The notes below the pieces were generated by a model. That model ran no database searches, had not been told where the DNA came from, and saw only the letters and a list, made by a program, of their open reading frames with translations. Made by a program: the position numbers and the translations under genes. Of a stretch of 64,000 nucleotides of DNA, positions 26,446 to 35,918 are shown in pieces. Numbering within the stretch: the first letter of the stretch is position 1; every line of letters begins with the position of its first letter. Origin of the DNA: Shinella zoogloeoides. Lineage in GTDB: Bacteria > Pseudomonadota > Alphaproteobacteria > Rhizobiales > Rhizobiaceae. Location: the NCBI RefSeq assembly GCF_003574625.1, contig NZ_QNUJ01000003.1:248001-312000 (forward strand), in the 5' to 3' direction.

Positions 26446-28578
26446 CTACGGAAATGGCGGTGTTATGATGGGTCTTTCCCCGGCGCGGGCCGGGAACCAC
26501 AGTTCGACCGTCGTGCCCTTGCCGGGGGTGGAATGAATGCGCGCGTCGCCGCCGCTCTGCCGCACGAAGCCATAGACCACGGCAAGGCCGAGGCCGGCGC
26601 CGCCCTGTTCGTTGCGGGTGGTGAAATAGGGCTCGAACGCCTTGTCCGCCGCCTCCGGCGACATGCCGACACCCTCGTCGCTCACCGACACGACGACGCC
26701 CGTCTCGTTGCGGAAGGAACGCACGAGGATCGTTCCGCCTTCGGGCATCGCCGCGGCGGCGTTGAGGCAGAGATTGAGCACGGATTGCTCGAAGAGGGCC
26801 GGATCGAGCAGCACGGCCGGAAGGCCCTCCGCGATGTCGAAGGCGAGGCGGCATTTCTCGCCGATGGCGATCTCCAGCACGTCCGCCATGCCGCGCAGCA
26901 GCGCGCCGATCTCCACCGCGCCCGGATGGATCGGCTGCTGGCTGCCGATGGAAAGCATGCTGCCGGCGAGCGAACGCCCGCGGTCGGCGGCCTTGCGGAT
27001 GCGGGAGAGATGCCGCTTCTGCCGGTCGTTGAAGCCGGTCTCGCGCTCCAGCAGGCCGAGACTTCCCGTGATGATGCCGATCATGTTGCCGACCTCGTGG
27101 CTCACCTGATGGGTCATGCGCATGATGCCGTCGAGGCGGTGCGCCTTGGCCGCCTCCGCTTCCTGCCGGTCCATGTCCGTGACGTCGCGGGCAAGTAGCA
27201 CGATGCCGCCGTCCGGCTGGCGGGAGAGCGAGACCTCCGTGACGCGCCCGGCCTTCGAGCGGTGGCGCAGGACGGCGCGGTCCTCCAGCGCACCCCGGTC
27301 TTCGTCCGCGGGCAGAAGGGCGGGCTCTATCTCGGGAATGGGCTCCACGAATTTCCGCGCCGGCAGCTTTCGCGCAGAACCGGACCAGCCGACGAGCTCG
27401 ATGACGCGCCGGTTCATGGTGATCGGCCGGCCGCGCGGATCGAAGAGCGCGATCCCTTCATTCATGTTGCGGAAGGTCGAGCGGATGGTCCGGGCGGCCG
27501 CTTCGGCGGTGCGCCGGAGCCGCGAAACGCGCTCGACGCTCTCGCGGAAGGCGCGGAAGGCCTCCAGGAGCCGCACAAGCTCCGTTTCCGATCCCTCGTA
27601 GCTCGGCGTCTCGACATCCTTGCGGCCCTCCGCAAGCGCGTTCATGCCACTCGAAAGCGAGACGATGCCGCGCGAGACGCGCATCACCGAGCGGATGGAA
27701 AGGACCGCCATGGCAAGCACCAGGAGCGCGGCGAAGGCGACGATGACGAGCAGCCGGCTCAGCACGTCGGAAGTGGTGAGCAGGTCGTCGTTCAGTCCAC
27801 GGGCGACGGCCTCGCTCTGCGTTTCCGTAGCATGCGACAGGTCGCGCGAGACGACATGCAGCCGCGCGACGGCTGCGCGGATCGAGAACATTTCGAGCAG
27901 GTACTGGGTCTGTGCCTCGAAGACCCGTTCATAGGGGGCGAGCTCGGCGGCGGAAACGCGGACATCCGGCGCCGCCCGCTCGAGGCGCGGCGTGGTTTCC
28001 GCCACATAGCGGCGGCGCAGCTCGCCGAGCTGGAAAAGGCTGTCGGAATTGGAGGCCGACTGCACGATGCCATTCAGCCGGCGGCGGAAATCCGCGTCGG
28101 CGATGCCGCGCCCGGTCGCGATCTCGCCCAGCGCCGCGGCGGCTTCCGCCTTGTGCTGCTGGGCGGAATCGGCATCGGCGGCAAGCGTCGTCGTCTGGTT
28201 GCGGATGGTCTCCAGCAGTTCGACGATCCGGGCGCTGGCAAAGCCCTTGACCGCCTTCTCGCCGCTTTCCGGCTGCATGGCGCGCAGCAACACATCGACC
28301 TGCCCGACCACCGAGCGGCTTTCGCTGGAAACGCGGTAGGGCGACGTCGCATTCATCAGGAACGGCGCGCTCGACACGAGGTCCGAGACCTGGCGGGAGA
28401 CGAGGGAGGCCTTGGCGAGGCTGGAAAAGGCCTGAAGCCCGTAGGCGGCCATCTCTTCCCGCGCCCGCTGCAGGCCGTAGACGGCGATGGTCGCGAGGCT
28501 GAAGACCAGCACGCAGATGAAGACGATCGCAAACGGCAGGCGGAAGGCGATCGACGAAAGGAAGGGGCGGCTGATCAC
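26446..28578 (-). CDS. membrane sensor histidine kinase
   Basis: A 710-residue sensor. TM1 is at residues about 11-35 and TM2 at 275-295, enclosing a 240-residue mostly helical periplasmic sensing domain. A HAMP linker follows (296-350), then a PAS-like domain (365-460). The phosphoacceptor is H494 in QVSHEVGNMIG. The ATPase domain has the N box around N606, G1 as DEGVGMS and G2 as GGAGLGLAV. The gene overlaps its response regulator by 4 bases. It is divergent from two binding-protein genes for an importer, and the large periplasmic domain suits sensing of the imported solute or a loaded binding protein. Confidence 0.9.
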   Translation of the reverse strand: MISRPFLSSIAFRLPFAIVFICVLVFSLATIAVYGLQRAREEMAAYGLQAFSSLAKASLVSRQVSDLVSSAPFLMNATSPYRVSSESRSVVGQVDVLLRAMQPESGEKAVKGFASARIVELLETIRNQTTTLAADADSAQQHKAEAAAALGEIATGRGIADADFRRRLNGIVQSASNSDSLFQLGELRRRYVAETTPRLERAAPDVRVSAAELAPYERVFEAQTQYLLEMFSIRAAVARLHVVSRDLSHATETQSEAVARGLNDDLLTTSDVLSRLLVIVAFAALLVLAMAVLSIRSVMRVSRGIVSLSSGMNALAEGRKDVETPSYEGSETELVRLLEAFRAFRESVERVSRLRRTAEAAARTIRSTFRNMNEGIALFDPRGRPITMNRRVIELVGWSGSARKLPARKFVEPIPEIEPALLPADEDRGALEDRAVLRHRSKAGRVTEVSLSRQPDGGIVLLARDVTDMDRQEAEAAKAHRLDGIMRMTHQVSHEVGNMIGIITGSLGLLERETGFNDRQKRHLSRIRKAADRGRSLAGSMLSIGSQQPIHPGAVEIGALLRGMADVLEIAIGEKCRLAFDIAEGLPAVLLDPALFEQSVLNLCLNAAAAMPEGGTILVRSFRNETGVVVSVSDEGVGMSPEAADKAFEPYFTTRNEQGGAGLGLAVVYGFVRQSGGDARIHSTPGKGTTVELWFPARAGERPIITPPFP

Positions 28579-29315
28579 AGGGCGGGCTCACCGTCGTCCG
28601 TGTCGAGGACATATCCCTTGCCGCGCCGCGTCTTGATATGGCGCGGCAGGTCCGGGTTGCGCTCGATCTTGCGCCGCAGCCGAAGCACGAGGACATCGAC
28701 GTTGCGGTCGATGTAGCGGTCGCTCTCCGCGCCGAGCCGGTCGAGGATATGCGCGCGGCTGACCGGCATGTTCGGTGTCTCGGCGAGGATTTCGAGGAGG
28801 GTGAATTCCGCGCTGGTCAGCGATTTGCCCGGATCGGAGAGGCAGACGGCGCGGCGGTTCTTCAGGTCCACCGACCAGTCGCCGAGTCGGAGCGAAGCGG
28901 GCTCCGGCTCGCGCTCGCCGTCGCGCTCCGGCTTCAGCGACGGTATCGTGCGGCGCAGCACCGCCTTGATGCGGGCGGTGAGCTCGATCGGTTCGAAAGG
29001 CTTGACGACATAGTCGTCCGCCGCCGTTTCCAGCCCTAGCACGCGATCCGCCGCGCTGCCGGCGGCCGTCACCATGACAATGCCGATATTGGTCTGCGCA
29101 CGCAGGCGCTGGGCGAAGGTGCGCCCGGAGGTGCCGGGAAGGTTATGGTCGACGAGCACGAGATGCACGGTCTCATGCGCGAGCACGGCCGCGGCCGCTT
29201 CGGCCGACGGGGCGATAAGCGGCGTCCAGCCTTCCGCCTCCACGAGGTCGGAAACAAGCTCCGCCATGTCCGGATCGTCCTCGACGATCAGAATCCGAAT
29301 CCGCTCGATCAGCAC
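28575..29315 (-). CDS. OmpR/PhoB-type response regulator
   Basis: A 246-residue regulator. The receiver has the acidic pair E12/D13/D14, phosphoacceptor D56 in LVDHNLPG and K105 in VVKPFEP. The C-terminal winged helix (about 140-240) ends RRKIERNPDLPRHIKTRRGKGYVL, the typical OmpR-type wing. I chose the GTG at 29315, which has GGGAGG 8 bases upstream; a longer frame to 29363 lacks such a site. It pairs with the histidine kinase encoded next and probably controls the divergent transport operon. Tandem TTTGTAAT repeats lie in the shared upstream gap. Confidence 0.9.
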   Translation of the reverse strand: MLIERIRILIVEDDPDMAELVSDLVEAEGWTPLIAPSAEAAAAVLAHETVHLVLVDHNLPGTSGRTFAQRLRAQTNIGIVMVTAAGSAADRVLGLETAADDYVVKPFEPIELTARIKAVLRRTIPSLKPERDGEREPEPASLRLGDWSVDLKNRRAVCLSDPGKSLTSAEFTLLEILAETPNMPVSRAHILDRLGAESDRYIDRNVDVLVLRLRRKIERNPDLPRHIKTRRGKGYVLDTDDGEPAL

Positions 29316-29392
29316 TGCACGTCCTCCCGCCCGCATCATAGGCGGCGCTTGTCGAATGTTCAAAGCAGCTCGTGTTATGCGGATTTATCACA

Positions 29393-29409
29393 TTTGTAAT
29401 CTTTGTAAT
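29393..29409 (+). promoter_or_regulatory. tandem TTTGTAAT direct repeats, candidate response-regulator site
   Basis: TTTGTAAT occurs at 29393-29400 and again at 29402-29409, a 9-base period, in an AT-rich patch of an otherwise GC-rich gap. OmpR-type regulators bind tandem direct half-sites of similar period. The patch lies 78 bases from the regulator start and 125 bases from the first binding-protein start. Function is inferred. Confidence 0.4.
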
Positions 29410-29533
29410 TTTTGCCATGCGGCGGCCGCCCCAGGCTGTAAGAACGGTAACCATTCTTCGATTGCGGCAGGCGGGGAATGTGACATCCTGACTGCGGAGA
29501 TTGGGACGGCGACGTTCCAAATGGGAGGAAATC

Positions 29534-30556
29534 GTGAAAGGCATCACCGCTTTCGGCGCGGGCGTGGCCCTGTGGCTATGCAGCGTCACGACCGGCATGA
29601 CAGCCCCGGCGCTCACCGTTCTGTGCGGCGTCGACGAGGACTGGTGCGCGGCGATGAAGAAGGCGTACGAGGCGAAGTCCGGCCTCGAAATCTCGATGAC
29701 CCGCAAGAGCACCGGCGACATCCTCAACCAGATCCGCGCCGAGAAGGTCGCCCCGACGGTCGACGTCTGGTGGGGCGGCACGGGCGACACGCATCTCCAG
29801 GGCGGGTCGGAAGACCTTCTCGAACCCTATCGTCCGGCGCATGAACGCGACATGCTGCCCTGGGCGCAGAATTTCTTCGCCATGTCGGGCGGGCGCTCGG
29901 CGGGCATCTATGCCGGAGCGCTCGGCTTTGCCTACAATGCCGACCTCCTGCGCCAGCTGAAACTGCCCGCGCCGGCCTGCTGGAAGGACCTTGCCGACAT
30001 TTCCTATCGCGGGCGCATCGAGAGCGGCAATCCGAACTCCTCCGGCACGGCCTTCACGACGCTCGCGACGCTGGTGCAGCTCTTCGGCGAGGACGAGGCG
30101 TTCCGTTTCATGGCGGCGCTCAACCGCAATATCGGGCGCTATACGAGCGCCGGGTCCGCGCCGGTCAAGGCGGCGGCGCGCGGCGAGACACTGATCGGCA
30201 TCTCCTTCATGCATGATGCAGTCACCCAGAAACAGGCGGGCTATCCGCTGGTGATCGTCGCGCCCTGCGAGGGCACCGGCTACGAGATCGGCGCGGTCAG
30301 CATCGTCAAGGGCGCGCGGCATCCGGATGAGGCGAAGCGCTTCGTCGACTTTGCGCTCAGCCCGGAAGGACAAGGCACCGGCGCGGCATCCGGCCAGAAC
30401 CAGGTGCCGTCCAATGCGAAATCGACCCTGCCGCTGGCAGCGCCCGATATCTCGATGATCAAGATGGTGGATTACGACTTCGCGACCTTCGGCTCGCCGG
30501 AAGAGCGAAGTCGGCTGCTCGAAAGGTTCGACGCGGAGATCGCCGCGACGAACTGA
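29534..30556 (+). CDS. ABC transporter substrate-binding protein 1, AfuA/FbpA-like
   Basis: A 340-residue periplasmic binding protein with a signal peptide (about residues 1-25, ending GMTAPA). The start is GTG at 29534, with GGGAGG 5 bases upstream. Family signatures are VDVWWGGTGDTHLQ, NPNSSGTAFTTLATL and a SAPVKAAARGE loop. It is a close paralogue of the protein encoded next, and both retain PCEGTGYEIG. This family was first labelled as ferric-iron binding, but AfuA-type members bind sugar phosphates, and the two phosphatase genes in this operon favour an organic phosphate. Conserved Cys pairs (ICAxxWC-like) are also present. Confidence 0.87.
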   Translation: MKGITAFGAGVALWLCSVTTGMTAPALTVLCGVDEDWCAAMKKAYEAKSGLEISMTRKSTGDILNQIRAEKVAPTVDVWWGGTGDTHLQGGSEDLLEPYRPAHERDMLPWAQNFFAMSGGRSAGIYAGALGFAYNADLLRQLKLPAPACWKDLADISYRGRIESGNPNSSGTAFTTLATLVQLFGEDEAFRFMAALNRNIGRYTSAGSAPVKAAARGETLIGISFMHDAVTQKQAGYPLVIVAPCEGTGYEIGAVSIVKGARHPDEAKRFVDFALSPEGQGTGAASGQNQVPSNAKSTLPLAAPDISMIKMVDYDFATFGSPEERSRLLERFDAEIAATN

Positions 30557-30675
30557 GCGAGCCTTCACGCAAGACTTAGGAATACCGCGGACGCGCCGCC
30601 CTCGCGGGCAGGCCGATGGCCCCCTCGTGCGCCGTTCGCAGCCAAATTCATGACCAGGCAACAGGAGGATGCCCA

Positions 30676-31704
30676 ATGAAAATGAAGACCCTTTCCCTCA
30701 TGCTCTTCGCCGGAACGGCCCTTGCCGCCCTGCCGGCAAAGGCCGCCGGCGAGCTCAACCTCATCTGCTCGGCCGACGTTGTCATCTGCGAGCAGATGAA
30801 GGGCGATTTCGAGAAGGCGCACAGCGACATCAAGGTGAACATGGTTCGCCTGTCCTCCGGCGAGACCTATGCGAAGGTCCGCGCGGAAGCCCGCAACCCG
30901 AAGACCGACATCTGGTGGGCCGGCACGGGCGACCCGCACCTGCAGGCCGCTTCCGAAGGCCTGACGCTGGAATACAAGTCGCCCAAGCTCGACGAGCTCA
31001 ACGACTGGGCCAAGAGCCAGGCGGAAAGCTCGGGCTACCGTACGGTCGGCGTCTATGCCGGCGCGCTCGGCTGGGGCTACAACAACGACATCTTCAAGTC
31101 GAAGGGCTTCAAGGAGCCGAAGTGCTGGGCCGACCTCCTGGCGCCCGAACTGAAGGGCGAGATCCAGATCGCCAACCCGAACTCCTCGGGCACGGCCTAT
31201 ACGGCGCTCGCCTCCCTCGTGCAGATCATGGGCGAGGACCAGGCCTTCGACTACCTGAAGAAGCTGAACGAGAACATTTCGCAATACACCAAGTCCGGCT
31301 CAGCGCCGGTCAAGGCGGCGGCGCGCGGCGAAACGGCGCTCGGCATCGTCTTCGTGCACGACGCCGTGGCACAGATCGCCGAAGGCTTCCCGGTCACCTC
31401 GGTCACGCCCTGCGAAGGCACCGGCTACGAGATCGGCTCCATGTCGATCATCAAGGGCGCGCGCAACCTCGACAATGCGAAGATCTGGTACGACTGGGCG
31501 CTGACCCCGGAAGTCCAGTCGCGCATGAAGGATGCCAAGTCCTTCCAGCTTCCCTCCAACAAAAACGCGGAGATTCCGAAGGAAGCGCCGAAGTTCGAGG
31601 ATATCAAGCTGATCAACTACGACTTCAAGACTTACGGCGACCCGGCAAAGCGCAAGGAATTGCTGGAGCGTTGGGACCGCGAAGTCGGCGCTGCCGCCAA
31701 CTGA
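30676..31704 (+). CDS. ABC transporter substrate-binding protein 2, AfuA/FbpA-like
   Basis: A 342-residue periplasmic protein. A clear signal peptide (residues 1-23, ending PAKAAG) is followed by ELNLICSADVVICEQ. It shares with its upstream neighbour the motifs IWWAGTGDPHLQA, NPNSSGTAYTALASL, GSAPVKAAARGE and PCEGTGYEIG. Tandem duplication is therefore evident. The start ATG has an ideal AGGAGG. A strong GC hairpin follows the stop and precedes the permease gene, a common way to give the binding protein more mRNA than the membrane subunits. The two paralogues may differ in ligand or affinity. Confidence 0.9.
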   Translation: MKMKTLSLMLFAGTALAALPAKAAGELNLICSADVVICEQMKGDFEKAHSDIKVNMVRLSSGETYAKVRAEARNPKTDIWWAGTGDPHLQAASEGLTLEYKSPKLDELNDWAKSQAESSGYRTVGVYAGALGWGYNNDIFKSKGFKEPKCWADLLAPELKGEIQIANPNSSGTAYTALASLVQIMGEDQAFDYLKKLNENISQYTKSGSAPVKAAARGETALGIVFVHDAVAQIAEGFPVTSVTPCEGTGYEIGSMSIIKGARNLDNAKIWYDWALTPEVQSRMKDAKSFQLPSNKNAEIPKEAPKFEDIKLINYDFKTYGDPAKRKELLERWDREVGAAAN

Positions 31705-31714
31705 TGTCCTGAGT

Positions 31715-31743
31715 GGCGGCGCCCGTCTCCTCCGGGCGCCGCC
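31715..31743 (+). terminator. stem-loop between binding protein and permease genes
   Basis: A perfect 11-bp GC stem, GGCGGCGCCCG (31715-31725) with CGGGCGCCGCC (31733-31743), has a 7-base loop. Only TT follows, so it is more likely an mRNA-stabilising or attenuating hairpin than a full terminator. Confidence 0.7.
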
Positions 31744-31773
31744 TTCCCATAATCAAAGACAGCGAGGTCGGCC

Positions 31774-34008
31774 ATGACGAATGGCAATCGCAGGCTGGAC
31801 ATCGTCCTGATCCTGGGCGCGGTCGCATTGACCCTTCTGCCCTGGTATCGCATCGAGAACGGCTTCTTCGGGTTCGGCTGGCTGGCCGGTTTCCCGCTTT
31901 CCACCGAGGCCGCACCCGGTCTCGTCCAGATCGCGGCGCATGGCCGCCTGTGGCTCGCGGCCGTCGTGCTGCTCCTTCTCATCGCCGGTGCAGCGCGCGG
32001 CATGGCGGACCCGATGCGCCGCGGCGCCGTGCTGGCCTGGGTGGGGGCGATCGGCGTCCTGTTCCTGGCGCTCCAGGGGCTGGCCATCGGCTTCTCCGGC
32101 TGGACATGGGCGATCAGCGAAAGCCTGTTCGGCCCGCTTGCCGACGGCCAGTCCTCGATGGGGGCGGGCGCGGTGCTCTGCGCCATCACCTTCGTCCTGA
32201 TGTTCTCCTTCGGCCTTGCCGAGCGGGGCGTCATGAAGGGCGATGCCTTCGTCGTCAGCTCGATCTCGCTGCTCGTCTTCCTCGTCGCGGTCTTCGTCTT
32301 CTATCCGATCGGCAGCATGTTCATCGGCTCGGTGCAGGATTTCGACGGCTCGTTCAATCCCGACAATTTCATCCGCAACCTGCAGGATCCGAGCATCTGG
32401 AGCCTCAATTGCGTCATCGGCGCGGGCCGCTGCGGCGTCGCCTGGCGCACGCTATGGCTCGCCATCATGACGGGCCTCGGCTCCACGCTGCTCGGCCTCG
32501 CCTTCGCGCTGGTCGCCACCCGCACGCAGTTTCCCTTCAAGAAGGGCCTGCGCCTGCTGACGATCCTGCCGATCATCACCCCGCCCTTCGTCATCGGCCT
32601 TGCGCTGACGCTGCTCTTCGGCCGCGCCGGCGTGGTCACGCAGGGGCTTTCGAGCCTCCTCGGCATCGAGCCCGGTCGCTGGCTCTACGGGCTCACCGGC
32701 ATCTGGATCGCTCAGGTCCTTTCCTTCACGCCGATCTCCTTCCTCGTGCTGATCGGTGTCGTCGAGGGCGTCAGCCCGTCGATGGAGGAGGCCTCGACCA
32801 CGTTGCGCGCCAATCGCTGGCGCACCTTCTACCGCGTCTCGCTGCCGCTGATGAAGCCGGGCCTCGCCAATGCCTTCCTCATCGGCTTCATCGAGAGCAT
32901 GGCCGATTTCGGCAACCCGCTGGTGCTCGGCGGCAGCCATGGCGTGCTCTCGACGGAAATCTTCTTCGCCGTCGTCGGCTCGCAGAACGATCCGTCCCGC
33001 GCCGCCGTGCTCGCCATGGTGCTGCTCTTCTTCACGCTCTCGGCCTTCCTGGCCCAGCGCGTCTGGCTCTCCGGCAAGAATTTCGCCACCGTCACCGGCA
33101 AGGGCGACAGCGGGGCGCATATCGCCCTGCCGAAGGGGCTTTCCATCGCCGTCCATTCGGTGGTCATCCCGTGGGGCCTGTTCACGCTGGTCATCTACGG
33201 CATGATCCTCGTCGGCGGTTTCGTGAAGACCTGGGGCCTCGACAATTCGCTGACGCTCGACCACTACATCAAGGCCTTCTCGATCACCTTCGGCAATGGC
33301 ACGGCCTGGGGCATCGCCTGGACGGGCGTCGCCTGGAACTCGTTCTGGACGACCATGGAGATCGCGCTTCTTTCCGCGCCGCTCACCGCCGCGGTCGGCC
33401 TGCTGACGGCCTATATCATCGTGCGCCAGAAGTTCGCCGGGCGGAACGTCTTCGAATTCGCGCTGATGATGAGCTTCGCTATTCCCGGCACGGTCATCGG
33501 CGTCAGCTACATCATGGCCTTCAACCTGCCGCCGCTGGAAATGACGGGCTCGGCGCTGATCCTGATTGCCTGCTTCGTCTTCCGCAACATGCCGGTCGGC
33601 GTGCGCGGCGGCATCGCGGCGATGAGCCAGCTCGACAAGAGCCTCGACGAGGCCTCGCTGACGCTGCGCGCCGGCAGCTTCCGCACGATCCGCAAGGTCA
33701 TTCTGCCGCTGCTGCGCCCCGCCATCACCGCCGCGCTCGTCTATTCCTTCGTGCGCGCCATCACGTCCATCAGCGCCGTCATCTTCCTCGTGAGCGCCGA
33801 ATACAACATGGCGACGTCCTACATCGTTGGCCTCGTCGAGAACGGCGAATACGGCGTGGCGATCGCCTATTCCTCCATGCTGATCGTCGTGATGATCGCG
33901 GTCATCGCCGTCTTCCAGCTTCTCGTGGGTGAACGGCGGCTCAGGCGCGAGAACCGCGTCGCCGGCCTCACCCCGTCCTCTTCCTCCCGTCAGGAGAAAA
34001 TAGCATGA
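31774..34008 (+). CDS. fused ABC transporter permease, AfuB/FbpB type
   Basis: A 744-residue inner-membrane protein containing two BPD_transp_1 domains. The first EAA loop is near residue 340 (MEEASTTLRANRWRTFYRVSLPL) and the second near residue 630 (LDEASLTLRAGSFRTIRKVILPL). Extra N-terminal membrane segments (about 8-140) precede the first domain, making it longer than classical FbpB. A single chain thus supplies both halves of the channel. It is followed with a 4-base overlap by the ATPase gene. It belongs with the two AfuA-like binding proteins upstream. Confidence 0.92.
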   Translation: MTNGNRRLDIVLILGAVALTLLPWYRIENGFFGFGWLAGFPLSTEAAPGLVQIAAHGRLWLAAVVLLLLIAGAARGMADPMRRGAVLAWVGAIGVLFLALQGLAIGFSGWTWAISESLFGPLADGQSSMGAGAVLCAITFVLMFSFGLAERGVMKGDAFVVSSISLLVFLVAVFVFYPIGSMFIGSVQDFDGSFNPDNFIRNLQDPSIWSLNCVIGAGRCGVAWRTLWLAIMTGLGSTLLGLAFALVATRTQFPFKKGLRLLTILPIITPPFVIGLALTLLFGRAGVVTQGLSSLLGIEPGRWLYGLTGIWIAQVLSFTPISFLVLIGVVEGVSPSMEEASTTLRANRWRTFYRVSLPLMKPGLANAFLIGFIESMADFGNPLVLGGSHGVLSTEIFFAVVGSQNDPSRAAVLAMVLLFFTLSAFLAQRVWLSGKNFATVTGKGDSGAHIALPKGLSIAVHSVVIPWGLFTLVIYGMILVGGFVKTWGLDNSLTLDHYIKAFSITFGNGTAWGIAWTGVAWNSFWTTMEIALLSAPLTAAVGLLTAYIIVRQKFAGRNVFEFALMMSFAIPGTVIGVSYIMAFNLPPLEMTGSALILIACFVFRNMPVGVRGGIAAMSQLDKSLDEASLTLRAGSFRTIRKVILPLLRPAITAALVYSFVRAITSISAVIFLVSAEYNMATSYIVGLVENGEYGVAIAYSSMLIVVMIAVIAVFQLLVGERRLRRENRVAGLTPSSSSRQEKIA

Positions 34009-35066
34009 TCAATCCCAAAGCCGGTTCCGTCACCTTCGAGAATGTGAAGAAGACCTTCGGCGCCTTCACCGCGATCCCGGACCTGTCGCTCACCATCGAG
34101 CCCGGCACGCTCGTCACCCTGCTCGGCCCCTCCGGCTGCGGCAAGACCACGACGCTCAGGATGCTCGCCGGCCTCGAGCACCCGACCGCCGGGCGCATCC
34201 TCATCGGCGGCAAGGACGTCACCATGCTGCCGGCCAACGAGCGCGACGTCTCTATGGTGTTCCAGTCCTATGCGCTCTTCCCGCACATGAGCTCGCTCGA
34301 CAATGTCGCCTATGGCCTGGAATCCTCCGGCCTCTCGCGCAGGGAGGCGCGGGAGCGGGCGGAGGAGGGGCTGGCGCTCGTCGGCCTTGCCGGCATGGGC
34401 CACCGCCTGCCGGCCGAGCTTTCCGGCGGCCAGCAGCAGCGCGTCGCCGTCGCTCGCGCGCTGGTGCTGGAGCCGCAGGTGCTGCTCCTCGACGAGCCCC
34501 TGTCGAACCTCGATGCGCGCCTGCGCCGCAAGGTGCGCACGGATATCCGCGAGCTCCAGCAGCGTCTCGGCTTCACCGCCGTCTATGTCACGCACGACCA
34601 GGACGAGGCGCTCGCCGTCTCCGACCGAATCATCGTCATGAAGGACGGCGAGATCGCTCAGTCCGGCGCCCCGCGCGAGCTCTACGAGGCGCCCGCCTCC
34701 TCCTTCATCGCCGATTTCATGGGCGAGGCCAATGTGATCGCCTGCGAGGTGATCGGCATCGAGAACGACGAGGCGAAAGTCCGCGTCGGCGGGTTCGAGC
34801 GTCGCGTGCCGGCCGGGCGGGCAAGGCCCGGCGCGGCGAACCTTGCCGTGCGGCCGGGCTCGGTGACGCTCACCGAAGGGCGCGGGGAGGGGCTTTCCGG
34901 CCGCATCCTGCACTCGGCCTATCTCGGCGATCATGTCGAATACGAAGTCGAGACCGATGTCGGCACGCTCTTCATCGTCGACCACGCCGTCGACCGCATC
35001 CTGCCCGCCGCGGCGGATGCCACGCTGCAGTTCAAGAACCGCGGCATCGCCCTCATCAATACCTGA
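34005..35066 (+). CDS. ABC transporter ATP-binding protein, AfuC/FbpC/PotA type
   Basis: A 353-residue ATPase. Walker A is GPSGCGKTT (residues about 43-51), the signature is LSGGQQQRVA, Walker B is VLLLDEPLSNLDARL and the switch is VTHDQDEAL. A TOBE domain (about 280-350) follows. Its start overlaps the permease stop, so the importer is co-translated. The system is completed by the two binding proteins upstream. The next two genes encode phosphate monoester and diester hydrolases, which suggests dephosphorylation of the imported solute in the cytoplasm. Confidence 0.92.
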   Translation: MINPKAGSVTFENVKKTFGAFTAIPDLSLTIEPGTLVTLLGPSGCGKTTTLRMLAGLEHPTAGRILIGGKDVTMLPANERDVSMVFQSYALFPHMSSLDNVAYGLESSGLSRREARERAEEGLALVGLAGMGHRLPAELSGGQQQRVAVARALVLEPQVLLLDEPLSNLDARLRRKVRTDIRELQQRLGFTAVYVTHDQDEALAVSDRIIVMKDGEIAQSGAPRELYEAPASSFIADFMGEANVIACEVIGIENDEAKVRVGGFERRVPAGRARPGAANLAVRPGSVTLTEGRGEGLSGRILHSAYLGDHVEYEVETDVGTLFIVDHAVDRILPAAADATLQFKNRGIALINT

Positions 35067-35088
35067 CACCATTGCAAGGAATAAACGC

Positions 35089-35889
35089 ATGACGTCGCAA
35101 GAGACGGCCCTCGACAAACGCTTCGCCCTCGCCAAGCTCCTCGCGCAGGAGGGCGGGGCAATGGCGCTCGATTATTTCAACCGGCGCGATTCCCTGGTGA
35201 TCGAGACCAAGCGCGACCTTCAGGACGTGGTCTCCATCGCCGACCGCAACGTGGAGAAACTGATCCGCGACCGGGTCGAGGCCCTGTTCCCGGAAGACGG
35301 CTTCCTCGGGGAGGAGTTCGGCCTGACGGCGGGCACATCCGGCTATACCTGGGTCGTCGACCCCATCGACGGCACGGCGCCTTTCGTCAATGGCATGCCG
35401 AACTGGTGCGTCTCGGTCGCCGTGCTGCACGAGGGCGTGCCGGTCGTCGGCGTCATCGGCGCGCCTTGCCATGGCGAGCTCTATGCCGCCGCCGCCGGCA
35501 GGGGGGCGAAGCTCAACGGCAAGGTCCTGACGCTCGATCCTTCCCGCACCATCGAGAACGCCCTGACCGGCATCGGCGCCAACAGCCATGTCACGCCGGA
35601 AGCCGTGGCGGATATCGTCAGCCGCCTGCTGCAGGCGGGCGGCAATTTCATCCGCAACGGTTCCGGCGCGCTGATGCTGGCCTATGTCGCCGCCGGCCGG
35701 CTCGTCGGCTATTACGAGCCCTACATGCATGCCTGGGATTGCCTTGCCGGCTATTGCCTCGTCAAGGAGGCAGGCGGCTGGTATCACCCCTTCCCGACGG
35801 AAGGCGAGCGGCTGACGAAGGGGTCTCCCGTCGTCGCTGCCGGGCCGGGCGCGCGCGCCGCACTCGCAAAGCTCGCGCAACTGGACTGA
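35089..35889 (+). CDS. inositol monophosphatase-family phosphatase
   Basis: A 266-residue Mg-dependent phosphatase. The metal motif WVVDPIDGTAPFVNGMP (residues about 85-101) and the second motif HAWDCLAGYCLVKEAGG (about 220-236) are intact. A GEEFG segment supplies the first Glu ligand. The ATG at 35089 has AAGGA 8 bases upstream; the frame is open further upstream inside the ATPase gene, but that part has no family resemblance. Members hydrolyse inositol phosphate, histidinol phosphate or sugar phosphates. Its place after an AfuABC-like importer suggests action on the imported phosphate ester. Confidence 0.88.
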   Translation: MTSQETALDKRFALAKLLAQEGGAMALDYFNRRDSLVIETKRDLQDVVSIADRNVEKLIRDRVEALFPEDGFLGEEFGLTAGTSGYTWVVDPIDGTAPFVNGMPNWCVSVAVLHEGVPVVGVIGAPCHGELYAAAAGRGAKLNGKVLTLDPSRTIENALTGIGANSHVTPEAVADIVSRLLQAGGNFIRNGSGALMLAYVAAGRLVGYYEPYMHAWDCLAGYCLVKEAGGWYHPFPTEGERLTKGSPVVAAGPGARAALAKLAQLD

Positions 35890-35918
35890 AGGCTGCCCCG
35901 GCCCGGAGAGGAACGATA

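Noticed and set aside
29534-31704. Ferric iron uptake as the role of the AfuA/FbpA-like system
   Set aside because: The family name suggests iron, but two phosphoesterase genes in the same operon and AfuA sugar-phosphate precedents make organic phosphate more likely. Not excluded.
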